From assembly GCA_039028795.1 (NCBI GenBank), contig JBCCHJ010000003.1:62001-126000 (forward strand): a stretch of DNA of 64,000 nt, read 5' to 3'. Below, in pieces: positions 17,577-25,721 of this stretch. The stretch comes from Thermohalobaculum sp039028795. Lineage in GTDB: Bacteria; Pseudomonadota; Alphaproteobacteria; Rhodobacterales; Rhodobacteraceae. Both the position numbers and the translations under genes were made by a program. The stretch's first letter is position 1. The number at the start of each line of letters is the position of its first letter. The notes beneath the pieces are model-generated. The model did no database searches. It worked only from the letters and a program-made list of their open reading frames with translations, and was not told the DNA's origin.

Positions 17577-17610
17577 AAAAGAAAGATGCCCCGCCTTTTG
17601 GCGGGACATC
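17577..17610 (-). terminator. Intrinsic terminator or attenuator between sgaA and the hydroxypyruvate reductase gene
   Basis: On the minus strand an 11-bp stem (GATGTCCCGCC and GGCGGGGCATC, one G-U pair) closes an AAAA loop and is followed directly by TTTCTTTT. This has the form of an intrinsic terminator. It lies 55 nt after the aminotransferase stop and 23 nt before the next start, inside what otherwise looks like one operon. Confidence 0.8.
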
Positions 17611-17664
17611 CAGGATATCAGCGGGCAATAAGGCGAAAAAGCCCAGTGTGTCGACAGTTGCTCG

Positions 17665-18861
17665 TTACTCTGCGGCGATCCGGATCGCTGCGCCGTCGCC
17701 AGTTTGGCTGAAGTGCTCAACCGCTGCGCCAACACCGCAGCCGGATTCGAAGGGAATGCCAACATCGCGCATCGCGAGTTCAACACCGCCCAGGAACTGC
17801 ATGATCATGATTTCATTCAGCCAGCCGAGGTGGCCGATCCGGAAGACCTTGCCCGCGACTTTGCTGAGGCCAGCGCCTAGCGAAAGATCATACCGGTGAT
17901 AGGCCGTTTTGATCACATCGTTCGCGTCAAACCCTTCAGGCACCAGGATCGCGGTAACCGTGTCTGATTGCCATTCCGGAGCATTCGCGCACGTCTGCAG
18001 GCCCCATGCGTCGACCGCCGCACGGACGCCCGAGGCCAACCTTGTGTGGCGGGCGAAGACATTGTCCAGGCCTTCGTCCAACAACATATCGACGGACTTG
18101 CGTAGACCACGCAGCAATGTGACGGCGGGCGTATACGGGAAATAACCCTGCGCATTGGTTTTCTGCATGTCTTCGAAATCGAAGAAGCAGACAGGCAGCT
18201 TGGACCGGACCCGACAGGACAGTGCTTTCTGGCTCACCCCGACGATGGCCAGTCCCGTCGGCATCATGAAGCCTTTTTGCGAGCCCGAAACCGCAACATC
18301 GACGCCCCATTCATCCATGCGGAAGTCGATCGAGGCGATCGAACTGACACCGTCAACGAACAGCAGCGCCGGGTGCCCGTGGGCGTCCAGGATTTTACGC
18401 ACGCCCTCGACATCCGAAGTCACGCCCGTTGCAGTTTCGTTCTGACACACCAGAACCGCCTTGATCTTATGGGTCTTATCGGCGGCGATATGCGCCTCGT
18501 ACTCAACCAATGGCACACCTTGCCCCCAAGGCACGTCTACTGCGTTAACGTCCAACCCAAAACGCTGACACATGTCGACCCAAAGCCAGGAAAACTGACC
18601 GAAAACCGATGCCAGGACACGGTCACCAGGCGCCAATGTGTTGGCAATGGCTGACTCCCAGCCACCGGTGCCTGAGCCGGGGAAGACGAATACCTGGCCA
18701 GTTTCGGTTTTGAAGATCTTCTTAAGATCAGCCAACAGCGGTTTGGTGAAATCCGGGAAATCCGGTGCGCGGTGATCTTCCAAAGCGACGTCCATCGCTT
18801 GGCGGATTTCGAACGGCATGTTCGTGGGACCGGGAACGGCCAAGCCTTTATATCCAGGCAT
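17665..18861 (-). CDS. sgaA: Serine-glyoxylate aminotransferase (398 aa)
   Basis: This PLP-dependent class V aminotransferase transfers the amino group of serine to glyoxylate, giving hydroxypyruvate and glycine. The N-terminus (AVPGPTNMP) and the PLP lysine in VSGSQKGFMMPTGL are typical of serine-glyoxylate transaminases. Related aspartate-glyoxylate aminotransferases (BhcA) are often annotated the same way, but the other beta-hydroxyaspartate-cycle genes are absent here. Its neighbours, SHMT upstream (27-nt gap) and hydroxypyruvate reductase downstream, support the serine route. A terminator-like hairpin follows the gene. Confidence 0.92.
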   Translation of the reverse strand: MPGYKGLAVPGPTNMPFEIRQAMDVALEDHRAPDFPDFTKPLLADLKKIFKTETGQVFVFPGSGTGGWESAIANTLAPGDRVLASVFGQFSWLWVDMCQRFGLDVNAVDVPWGQGVPLVEYEAHIAADKTHKIKAVLVCQNETATGVTSDVEGVRKILDAHGHPALLFVDGVSSIASIDFRMDEWGVDVAVSGSQKGFMMPTGLAIVGVSQKALSCRVRSKLPVCFFDFEDMQKTNAQGYFPYTPAVTLLRGLRKSVDMLLDEGLDNVFARHTRLASGVRAAVDAWGLQTCANAPEWQSDTVTAILVPEGFDANDVIKTAYHRYDLSLGAGLSKVAGKVFRIGHLGWLNEIMIMQFLGGVELAMRDVGIPFESGCGVGAAVEHFSQTGDGAAIRIAAE

Positions 18862-18888
18862 GTTGTCTTCCTTTCAGGGCGTGTTGGA

Positions 18889-20184
18889 TCAGATTTGATA
18901 GATTGGGAAACGGTGGCACAGGGCGACTGCCTGGGCTTTGACTTCGGCCTCGATGGCTCCATTGGCTTCGGGACCATTCGCCGCGAGCCCGTCTAGGACC
19001 TGAGTTATCATCGCCGCGATCTGGTCGAACTCTTCAGTGCCGAAACCACGCGTTGTGCCTGCGGGTGTGCCGAGTCGTATACCAGAGGTGACCGTTGGTT
19101 TTTCCGGATCACCCGGCACACCGTTCTTGTTGCAAGTGATATGCGCACGGCCCAGTGCCTTTTCGGCATCGACACCGGTGACCTTTTTGGGCCGAAGATC
19201 GACCAGCATCAGATGAGTGTCCGTGCCACCCGACACAATGTCGAATCCCGTTGCTTTCAAACCTTCGGCCAGAGTCTGAGCGTTTTCGATAACCTGCGCC
19301 GTATAGGTTTTGAATTCAGGATGTAGTGCCTCGCCGAACGCAGCCGCTTTGCCTGCAATAACGTGCATCAAAGGACCGCCTTGCAGGCCAGGGAAGATCG
19401 CAGAATTGATCTTCTTAGCGATCGCCTCGTCATTGGTCAGGATCATGCCGCCTCGTGGGCCACGCAAGGTCTTGTGCGTGGTCGTTGTCGCCACGTCGGC
19501 ATACGGGAAAGGCGATGGATGTAGTCCGGCCGCAACCAGACCCGAAAAATGGGCCATATCAACCATCAGATATGCACCTACTGCATCGGCGATACGGCGG
19601 AATTCAGAGAAGTTGATCTGCCGGGGGTAAGCCGAGCCGCCGGCGATGATAATCTTTGGCTGATGCCGGTGGGCCAGGATCTCGACTTCGTGCATGTCGA
19701 TCCGCTGATCCGACTGACGCAAGCCATAAGATACCGCGTTGAACCATTTGCCTGACAGATTTGGGCGGGCGCCGTGAGTTAGGTGACCACCAGCATCTAA
19801 GCTGAGGCCAAGAATCGTGTCACCCGGCTTCGCCAGCGCCAGAAACACACCTTGGTTTGCCTGACTGCCCGAATTCGGTTGGACATTCGCAAAACCGCAT
19901 TGGAAAAGATCGCAGGCGCGCTCGATGGCCAGTTGTTCGACCTCGTCGACAAATTGACAGCCGCCATAATAGCGGCGTCCCGGATAACCTTCAGCGTACT
20001 TGTTGGTCAGAACTGAGCCGGCTGCATCTAAAACGGCCTGGCTGACAATGTTCTCGGATGCGATCAGTTCGATCTCGTCCTGCTGACGAGCATGTTCACG
20101 TTGAATCATCCCGGCTAGATCAGGGTCGCGGACCGCGAGTGCGCCCCCGAAAAAGGTGTCATCCTGGAATAGTTGACCGTCCAT
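18889..20184 (-). CDS. glyA: Serine hydroxymethyltransferase (431 aa)
   Basis: This PLP enzyme interconverts glycine plus 5,10-methylene-tetrahydrofolate with serine. The PLP lysine is in TTTTHKTLRGPRGG, and GRRYYGGC and VDMAHFSGLVAAG are family signatures. I chose the ATG at 20182-20184, which has GGGAG 9 nt upstream. A TTG five codons earlier would overlap that ribosome site. The position between the reductase-like gene and sgaA suggests a dedicated copy for glycine/glyoxylate assimilation rather than the housekeeping one, but I cannot see whether a second glyA exists. No glycine riboswitch is visible in the 57-nt leader. Confidence 0.97.
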   Translation of the reverse strand: MDGQLFQDDTFFGGALAVRDPDLAGMIQREHARQQDEIELIASENIVSQAVLDAAGSVLTNKYAEGYPGRRYYGGCQFVDEVEQLAIERACDLFQCGFANVQPNSGSQANQGVFLALAKPGDTILGLSLDAGGHLTHGARPNLSGKWFNAVSYGLRQSDQRIDMHEVEILAHRHQPKIIIAGGSAYPRQINFSEFRRIADAVGAYLMVDMAHFSGLVAAGLHPSPFPYADVATTTTHKTLRGPRGGMILTNDEAIAKKINSAIFPGLQGGPLMHVIAGKAAAFGEALHPEFKTYTAQVIENAQTLAEGLKATGFDIVSGGTDTHLMLVDLRPKKVTGVDAEKALGRAHITCNKNGVPGDPEKPTVTSGIRLGTPAGTTRGFGTEEFDQIAAMITQVLDGLAANGPEANGAIEAEVKAQAVALCHRFPIYQI

Positions 20185-20241
20185 GACGTATTCTCCCAAT
20201 AGCTCGAAGTTTCTGGGCCCGCATCGATGCGCGGACTTGGA

Positions 20242-21321
20242 TTAGGCAGCGGCCTGGTCACCTGCGGCGACAAAGGCGGCTTCTTCGTTCCGGACCAGCC
20301 GGGCGTTTACGACGCGTACGATCGCATCGGCGACAGGGTGGCGCATGCCGGTCTGTTCACCGATCAACTGGATCAGACGATCGACACGTTCGATATGCAG
20401 TGCACCGGCACCGACGGCACGGGCAGCAGAAGATGGTTTAGCCAGCGCCTTGGCAGCGGCAGCATATTTTTCAAATGCAACCAGATCTGCAGGGTCGGCC
20501 CCGAGTTTCGTCACCATCGCATTGACAAAGTTGTAGGTCGATTTGGCGACCTCTGGTTCTTGATGAACAGCCTCAGTAATCGCGCGTTGACCGCCCAGGG
20601 TCAGGCAACGGTAATTTCCTGCCAGCAACATCGCCCATTTGGCGAGCGGCACGAACAGGGATGTGTGGACACGCAGCTTGACCGGGACGTCCCGGCCGTC
20701 GAGCCTGACATCTTCAATGTCGCGCGACAGTTCGTGCAACATTTCGGTGTGCGCGGGATCAGCGAACTCTGCTGCTTTGAAGTTCGTGGGCAGGCCAACG
20801 TGTAGAACGTTGTTTGGCTCACCAGCAGGACGGAACGCCTGTGGGTCCGGCGAACAAAGCGACATCAGGCCAGGTTTGAACAGATCCCAGATGCTGGCGT
20901 CGGTATAGGCTGGTTCCAGCGCGCCGAAATCCAAATTTGCTAAACGTTGCAGATAGGGCAGCGGCGGCATGTTCATGATCGAGAGGCACGGCACCTCGGC
21001 CCTTGCGATACGGCGCATCAATGCGCGGATTTCGGGTGCAGCGAATTGCGGTTCCTGCATCGCCAGGGCAACTAGATCGTACTCGCTGGGATCGACATCC
21101 TGCGGCGTGCGGGCGTCGATGGCCCCCACGCAATCCGCGGATCTGATTGCGCGATGTTCGTCTTCGCCTTTCATCCTGATGCGCACCTCGGTGCCGTCAC
21201 TGTTGATCAACCGTGCAGTTGCATCGCGGCAGACCAATGTTACGCGGTGTCCAGCCATCGCAAGCTTCGTGCCAAGAAGCGATCCATAGGAAGCGCCGAG
21301 AATAAGAACGTTACGTGCCAT
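20242..21321 (-). CDS. Ketopantoate reductase-like dehydrogenase (359 aa)
   Basis: The N-terminus is a Rossmann nucleotide-binding domain (NVLILGASYGSLLGTKLAMAG) of the ApbA/PanE type. The C-terminal half has a helical region similar to ketopantoate reductases and related 2-oxoacid reductases. Note the altered loop GASYGS in place of the usual GxGxxG. It is the first gene of the minus-strand run and is followed by glyA after 57 nt. In this context it may reduce a small oxoacid rather than ketopantoate, and the substrate is not evident. Its promoter lies in the 166-nt region shared with the ScfR-like regulator. Confidence 0.78.
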   Translation of the reverse strand: MARNVLILGASYGSLLGTKLAMAGHRVTLVCRDATARLINSDGTEVRIRMKGEDEHRAIRSADCVGAIDARTPQDVDPSEYDLVALAMQEPQFAAPEIRALMRRIARAEVPCLSIMNMPPLPYLQRLANLDFGALEPAYTDASIWDLFKPGLMSLCSPDPQAFRPAGEPNNVLHVGLPTNFKAAEFADPAHTEMLHELSRDIEDVRLDGRDVPVKLRVHTSLFVPLAKWAMLLAGNYRCLTLGGQRAITEAVHQEPEVAKSTYNFVNAMVTKLGADPADLVAFEKYAAAAKALAKPSSAARAVGAGALHIERVDRLIQLIGEQTGMRHPVADAIVRVVNARLVRNEEAAFVAAGDQAAA

Positions 21322-21457
21322 CGCTGGGGTCCCTTTCGAATCTGACGCGGTAAGCTGTTTCCGCTGCGTCAGTGCTTAGGTCGCCCACTTTCAGAAATCA
21401 CGGCTATTCGGGTTGATGTGTAACGAGTGCACACTACAATCCCAAAATATGTAATGT

Positions 21458-21470
21458 TGTAAACTTTACA
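21458..21470. promoter_or_regulatory. 13-bp palindrome TGTAAACTTTACA, candidate regulator operator
   Basis: This is a perfect inverted repeat with 6-bp arms (TGTAAA, C, TTTACA), ending 17 nt before the start of the ScfR-like regulator and inside the divergent promoter region of the glyA-sgaA operon. AT-rich palindromes of the TTTGCAAA kind are used by RamB/PrpR-type relatives, so autoregulation and operon control are plausible. This is an inference. Confidence 0.5.
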
Positions 21471-21487
21471 CGGAGCGCCTAGCCAAT

Positions 21488-22921
21488 ATGAGCCAAGCCC
21501 AGAAACTTGAAACTCCGCGAAAAACGTTTGTTGGCCCGCAATTGCGCCAATTAAGGCGTCAAAGGCAGCAGACTCAGGCCGAGATGGCGCGAAACCTTGG
21601 GGTTAGCCCATCTTATGTGAACCTGCTGGAAAACAACCAGCGCAGCCTGTCCGTGCAGGTTCTGATGGCGATTTCGGACAGCTATCAGGTTGATTGGCGA
21701 GATCTTGTCAACGACGAATCATCGAACCTGTTAACAGATCTGAGGAACGCAGTTCAGGATCCGACCTTCGATGGCGACCGCCCGGATCTGCAGGAAATGC
21801 GCGCGGCAATCGATCATGCCCCGCGGCTGGTCGAGATCTTTCTCAAGCTCCATCGCAATCATCGGTCTGCCCTTCAACGGATCATGCGCCAGGGCAGCGA
21901 GCGGGTGTCCAGCGATCTGACGGCATCATCGCCCGAGGCAATTATTCACGACTTCTTTCGCAAGCATCGTAATTTCTTTTCAGAACTGGAAGGCGCCGCA
22001 GAACGCTTGCGGGAAGATGATCCCTGTGGCGCGGACGACGTTTATGCGACCCTGAAAGCCCGCCTTGCGAGGGTTCATGGCATAAAAGTCGAAAGTCTGC
22101 CCATCGAAGAAATGAGCGAAGCCTTGCGCATCTACCAGGCGGACAGCCGAACTGTTCGCCTGTCAGAGGCATTGGATCATACGAACCGGGTTTTCCAGTT
22201 GGCTCATGTTCTGTGCCTGGTGGAGTTTCAGGATCTGCTGGACGATCTGACGCGCCACAGCAAGATTCCTACTCAGGCCGGGCTGGCGCGATGCCATGTG
22301 GAGCTGGCGAACTACTTCGCAGCGGCTTATCTGATGCCATATGACGCCGTTCTGGATGCTGCCAGGCGCACAAACTATGATGTAGACCGGATTGCCGCGG
22401 CTTTCGGAGTGTCTTTCGAGCAAGTCTGTCACAGACTGACAACGCTGCAAAAGGAAGGCGCCAGAGGTGTTCCGTTCTTCTTTCTGAGGGTCGACAAAGC
22501 GGGGAACGTCACCAAACGTTTCAATGCGACATCCTTCAATCTGGCGGAGTACGGTGGCTCTTGCCCAGTTTGGAACATTCATACCAGCTTCCGAAATCCC
22601 GGCGTGATCCAACCACAGTTCGTGGAATTGCCTGAGGGCGAGCGCTTTTTTACGATCAGCCGTACCACTGACCGACCAGTCTTCAGCCGCGAGACCCAAG
22701 ACCGGCGCCTTGCTTTGGCGCTGGGCTGCGAACTGCAATATGCGGATCGGATCGGATACGCAGAGAGCTTCAATCTGGAAGACGACAATATGTTCAGCCC
22801 CATCGGCATCAACTGTCATCTTTGTCCGCGTCAAGCGTGTTCGCAACGGGCGCACCAGCCGCTGTTCGTCGATTTACCCATTGACCCGACGCGCCGAGGC
22901 AACACCAGATACGAGAGCTGA
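21488..22921 (+). CDS. XRE-family ScfR/RamB-like regulator with C-terminal DUF2083 (477 aa)
   Basis: This is a long transcription regulator of the short-chain fatty acyl regulator family. Residues about 15-70 are an XRE helix-turn-helix (RRQRQQTQAEMARNLGVSPSYVNLLENNQRS). A middle region has the ImmA/IrrE-like VELANYFAAAYLMPYD segment. The C-terminal DUF2083 region ends with clustered cysteines (GINCHLCPRQAC). Relatives such as RamB and PrpR control acetate, glyoxylate or propionate metabolism and often sense acyl-CoA. It is divergent from the SHMT/aminotransferase operon, with a palindromic site between them, so control of that operon is likely but unproven. Confidence 0.9.
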   Translation: MSQAQKLETPRKTFVGPQLRQLRRQRQQTQAEMARNLGVSPSYVNLLENNQRSLSVQVLMAISDSYQVDWRDLVNDESSNLLTDLRNAVQDPTFDGDRPDLQEMRAAIDHAPRLVEIFLKLHRNHRSALQRIMRQGSERVSSDLTASSPEAIIHDFFRKHRNFFSELEGAAERLREDDPCGADDVYATLKARLARVHGIKVESLPIEEMSEALRIYQADSRTVRLSEALDHTNRVFQLAHVLCLVEFQDLLDDLTRHSKIPTQAGLARCHVELANYFAAAYLMPYDAVLDAARRTNYDVDRIAAAFGVSFEQVCHRLTTLQKEGARGVPFFFLRVDKAGNVTKRFNATSFNLAEYGGSCPVWNIHTSFRNPGVIQPQFVELPEGERFFTISRTTDRPVFSRETQDRRLALALGCELQYADRIGYAESFNLEDDNMFSPIGINCHLCPRQACSQRAHQPLFVDLPIDPTRRGNTRYES

Positions 22922-23029
22922 TATTAGGCTCTGGTTATGCCGCGGTACCGCTGGTATGACCTTGTACACCTAAATCAGCCGGAAGTCGGGAACAACCCGA
23001 TTGCCCGTTATCTCTGACCGAGGCTACGC

Positions 23030-23398
23030 GTGGACATCGCAGCAGGGATCCTTGATTTCGTCTACATCTGGGGCATCATTGGCGGGCTGGTTGCGCTAGC
23101 TTTCCTGACGTTCGGCATTGATCGCATCGATGAGGATGCGCGCGGCGCATACATGTTCCGCGTATTGATTGTCCCGGGCGTTTTGCTGATTTGGCCGCTG
23201 GTCCTTTGGCGTTGGTGGGTGCTGGAGACGGGGCGTGACAAGTGGCCATTGCGCCATGCCCCGCCACGCCGCAGCCACTCAGCAGTCTGGATTGCACTCG
23301 CGGTCCTAATCCCGGCAATCTTCATCTCGGCGCTGGTTCTTCGCCCGACATGGCCGGCGCATATTGCGCCTGAACGGCTCGAGGCCCCTATCCAATGA
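23030..23398 (+). CDS. Small membrane protein of the ferric-reductase/Rieske operon (122 aa)
   Basis: I do not recognise a family. Two or three hydrophobic segments (about 7-27, 43-62 and 84-104) and a PRRSHS cytoplasmic loop indicate an inner-membrane protein. The start is a GTG at 23030. Its stop overlaps the start of the ferric-reductase/Rieske gene by 4 nt, so it is coupled to it. The conserved position at the head of the operon suggests a membrane anchor or assembly subunit. No cofactor ligand pattern is obvious. Confidence 0.75.
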   Translation: MDIAAGILDFVYIWGIIGGLVALAFLTFGIDRIDEDARGAYMFRVLIVPGVLLIWPLVLWRWWVLETGRDKWPLRHAPPRRSHSAVWIALAVLIPAIFISALVLRPTWPAHIAPERLEAPIQ

Positions 23399-24459
23399 GC
23401 GTCAAATACATTCCAGTCCAGTGGAACCGCAACAAATGGATTTATGACGCAATCGTGCTGTCCGCGATTGGGGTCTTTTTGTGGATCTTTATCCACCTGA
23501 CCCCTGGCTGGCTTAGCCATGAGCGCCCGATAAACGCTCAGGTTCATAATGCACGTGCTTTCGGCGCCTGTGCCTTCGCGATGCTAACGTTCATATTGTG
23601 CATCGGGCCGCTTGCTCGCCTGGACAGACGATTTTTACCGCTGCTGTATAATCGCCGCCATTTCGGCGTCATCACGGTGTTCGTCGCGATAACTCATGCG
23701 GGCTATATCCTGGACTGGTACTTCGCGTTCTCAACCTCGGACAAGTACGAGGCCCTGCTTTTCGCGAACACAAGCTATGGCCAGCTGATCGGTTTTCCCT
23801 TTGAAGTATTTGGGATTTTTGGACTGTTCGCCCTGTTGGTTCTGTCAACGACCAGCCACGATTTCTGGATGAAATTCCTGACGCCAAGGATCTGGAAAGC
23901 GCTTCATTACATGATTTATCCTGCATATGCGGCCGTGGTCGCTCATGTCGGATTTGGCGTGATTCAGGACCTGCAAAACGACCTCTTCACGTGGATGGTC
24001 GGTCTTGGGGCTGGGGTAGTAATCGTGCTGCATTTAGTTGCAGCCCGGCACGAAACGCGAGCGGGTGATCCTTCAGTAGACGCTGAGCAGGGTTGGGCAC
24101 CAGTTGCCGATGTTACTGATATTGAAGAGGGCTTCGCCAAGATTGCGGTTCTACCCGGCGGCGACCGTGTGGCAGTATTCCGGATGGACGGAAAACTCTC
24201 GGCGATTTCCAACGCGTGTGCCCATCAAAACGGACCGCTGGGCGAAGGTAAGGTGATGGATTGCCTGGTGACCTGCCCCTGGCATGGTTTTCAGTATGAC
24301 GTACGCAATGGCAGGTCGCCGGCCCCATTCACCGAAAAGGTACCGACCTATAACCTTCGTTTAGACGGACAAATCGTATTGGTTGATCCGACAGCCAATC
24401 CGCCTGGCACACCGGTCGATCCGATTCCGATTCCAGTCGTTGATGAGGCACGAACATGA
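23395..24459 (+). CDS. Ferric-reductase-like membrane domain fused to a Rieske [2Fe-2S] domain (354 aa)
   Basis: The N-terminal 215 residues form a ferric-reductase-like transmembrane domain with about six helices and two spaced histidine pairs, H89/H101 and H171/H184, as expected for two b-type hemes. Residues about 235-332 are a Rieske ferredoxin domain with cluster ligands C275 and H277 (CAH) and C294 and H297 (CPWH). The protein could pass electrons between quinol or heme and a soluble or periplasmic partner. In place of the usual FAD/NAD module of ferric reductases it has a Rieske domain, which is uncommon. It overlaps both neighbours by 4 nt in a four-gene operon. The substrate is unknown. 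Confidence 0.88.
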   Translation: MSVKYIPVQWNRNKWIYDAIVLSAIGVFLWIFIHLTPGWLSHERPINAQVHNARAFGACAFAMLTFILCIGPLARLDRRFLPLLYNRRHFGVITVFVAITHAGYILDWYFAFSTSDKYEALLFANTSYGQLIGFPFEVFGIFGLFALLVLSTTSHDFWMKFLTPRIWKALHYMIYPAYAAVVAHVGFGVIQDLQNDLFTWMVGLGAGVVIVLHLVAARHETRAGDPSVDAEQGWAPVADVTDIEEGFAKIAVLPGGDRVAVFRMDGKLSAISNACAHQNGPLGEGKVMDCLVTCPWHGFQYDVRNGRSPAPFTEKVPTYNLRLDGQIVLVDPTANPPGTPVDPIPIPVVDEART

Positions 24460-25214
24460 CGCGCCAAGATGAGCCGTTCTTCGTCGGGTATCTGCCAGCG
24501 CCGGCCCAATCCAGGCGGTTCCTGTTGACCGCGGGCATCAGTACGGTCGCCGGTTTCATGGGAGCCGGCGCCCTGATTGGCATCACTCAGGACGATCCTG
24601 GTCAAGGCGCCTTTCGCTTCGATTATGGTCGCCAAACCGTGACAGGGGTTTTGGAACTGAACCCATATCCTTTGGTCAGGGTCACAGAAGGCAATGACCG
24701 GATTCCCATCGGTCATACACTGATGTTGGCCGCTGGCGGAAAACGGGGCTTGATGAATCGGGCGCGAAATCTGGATGGCAAATTGGTGACAGTGTCCGGC
24801 ATAGTTTTGCAACGCGGTGATCTGGATATGTTGCAGGTCCGCGGCGGCAAGCAAGGCTTGGGCCCAGCCGATGGTGCAACGCCTCCGCTATCCCGCGAAG
24901 ATCTCGGTCGTTGGCGCATCGCGGGGGAGATTTGCGACGGCAAGTGCCTAGCAGGTGCCATGCGCCCCGGACGCGGCCTGGCGCACAAGGCCTGCGCCAA
25001 TCTATGCTTGATCGGCGGCATCCCACCGGTCTTTGTTTCGACCCAACCGATCGACGGCACAGAATTTCTGCTGGTCGGGGGTCCCGATGGCGGCGCTCTG
25101 CCAGCGTCGGTGTACAATCAGGTTGGGCAATTCATTTCTGCCGAAGGTAAGGTCGAACGACGTGGAGATCTGCTGGTCTTCCTAATCGACCCAAACACAG
25201 TGGCAGTGCTTTGA
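24456..25214 (+). CDS. Membrane-anchored protein with a four-cysteine GGIPP motif, unknown function (252 aa)
   Basis: I do not recognise a named family. One transmembrane segment (about 22-43) anchors a domain of about 200 residues. This contains two OB-fold-like stretches (about 60-130 and 195-252) around a striking motif: C160, C164, H177, C180 and C184, followed by GGIPP at 187-191. The cysteine and histidine spacing suggests a metal or redox cofactor site. The ATG overlaps the ferric-reductase/Rieske stop by 4 nt, and the next gene starts by TTGA overlap. It is therefore a candidate electron-acceptor or cofactor subunit of the membrane redox module. Confidence 0.72.
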   Translation: MTRQDEPFFVGYLPAPAQSRRFLLTAGISTVAGFMGAGALIGITQDDPGQGAFRFDYGRQTVTGVLELNPYPLVRVTEGNDRIPIGHTLMLAAGGKRGLMNRARNLDGKLVTVSGIVLQRGDLDMLQVRGGKQGLGPADGATPPLSREDLGRWRIAGEICDGKCLAGAMRPGRGLAHKACANLCLIGGIPPVFVSTQPIDGTEFLLVGGPDGGALPASVYNQVGQFISAEGKVERRGDLLVFLIDPNTVAVL

Positions 25215-25465
25215 CGAGGCGGGTTCTGTACCTGTTATTGGCCGCGGTTATCGGTATCGTCGCACTCTATCTCTCGCGGTTTTGGATCTTTGAGTTTTGG
25301 GGTCGCGAAGGTCTGTTTGAGATAGAGGCGTTGCGCCCGGCAGGAGGAATTGTCGGTCAATGGCTGCGCGGAACGATGCTGGCACCGTTCGAGCTGCTGA
25401 TATGGATGGTGGGGTTGTTTCTGTCCTTGAGCGTTGTGCAACGCCTCCTGGATCGGTGGCGCTAA
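25211..25465 (+). CDS. Small two-helix membrane protein (84 aa), TTG start
   Basis: I do not recognise a family. Two hydrophobic segments (about 5-21 and 59-78) flank a short loop (FWGREGLFEIEALRPAGG), consistent with a bitopic inner-membrane hairpin. The start is a TTG that overlaps the previous stop (TTGA), indicating tight coupling. It closes the operon 23030-25465. About 256 nt of non-coding sequence follow before the ECF sigma factor. The function may be assembly or stabilisation of the redox module. Confidence 0.7.
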   Translation: MTRRVLYLLLAAVIGIVALYLSRFWIFEFWGREGLFEIEALRPAGGIVGQWLRGTMLAPFELLIWMVGLFLSLSVVQRLLDRWR

Positions 25466-25664
25466 ACCCCAGGAACGCATTGGCCGTTCGTCGGGTTTTG
25501 ATTTCACAACCGCCTGCGAAATCACGATATAGACGCAAGACAATATCAATCACATCCCTATCAAATTTCCGCACAACCCTTGGCGGCAAACTATCGCTCT
25601 GGTAGAAAATTGGACAGTTCGCTTCATTGCCGTTTGAATGCGTTAAAAAATTTTTCCGCGTCCG

Positions 25665-25690
25665 TGAACCTTTTCACAGCAACCGGGTCA
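25665..25690 (+). promoter_or_regulatory. Candidate ECF-sigma autoregulated promoter
   Basis: TGAACC at 25665-25670 and GTCA at 25687-25690 are separated by 16 nt, matching the AAC / GTC type of ECF promoter. The -10 element ends 31 nt before the sigma-factor ATG. Autoregulation is common for this class. This is a pattern match only. Confidence 0.5.
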
Positions 25691-25721
25691 CTCAGAACTA
25701 CAAACAAGGAAGTGACACCGC

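Noticed and set aside
17665..20184. Beta-hydroxyaspartate cycle (bhcABCD) as explanation for the aminotransferase operon
   Set aside because: The hydroxyaspartate dehydratase, aldolase and iminosuccinate reductase genes are absent, while SHMT and hydroxypyruvate reductase are present.
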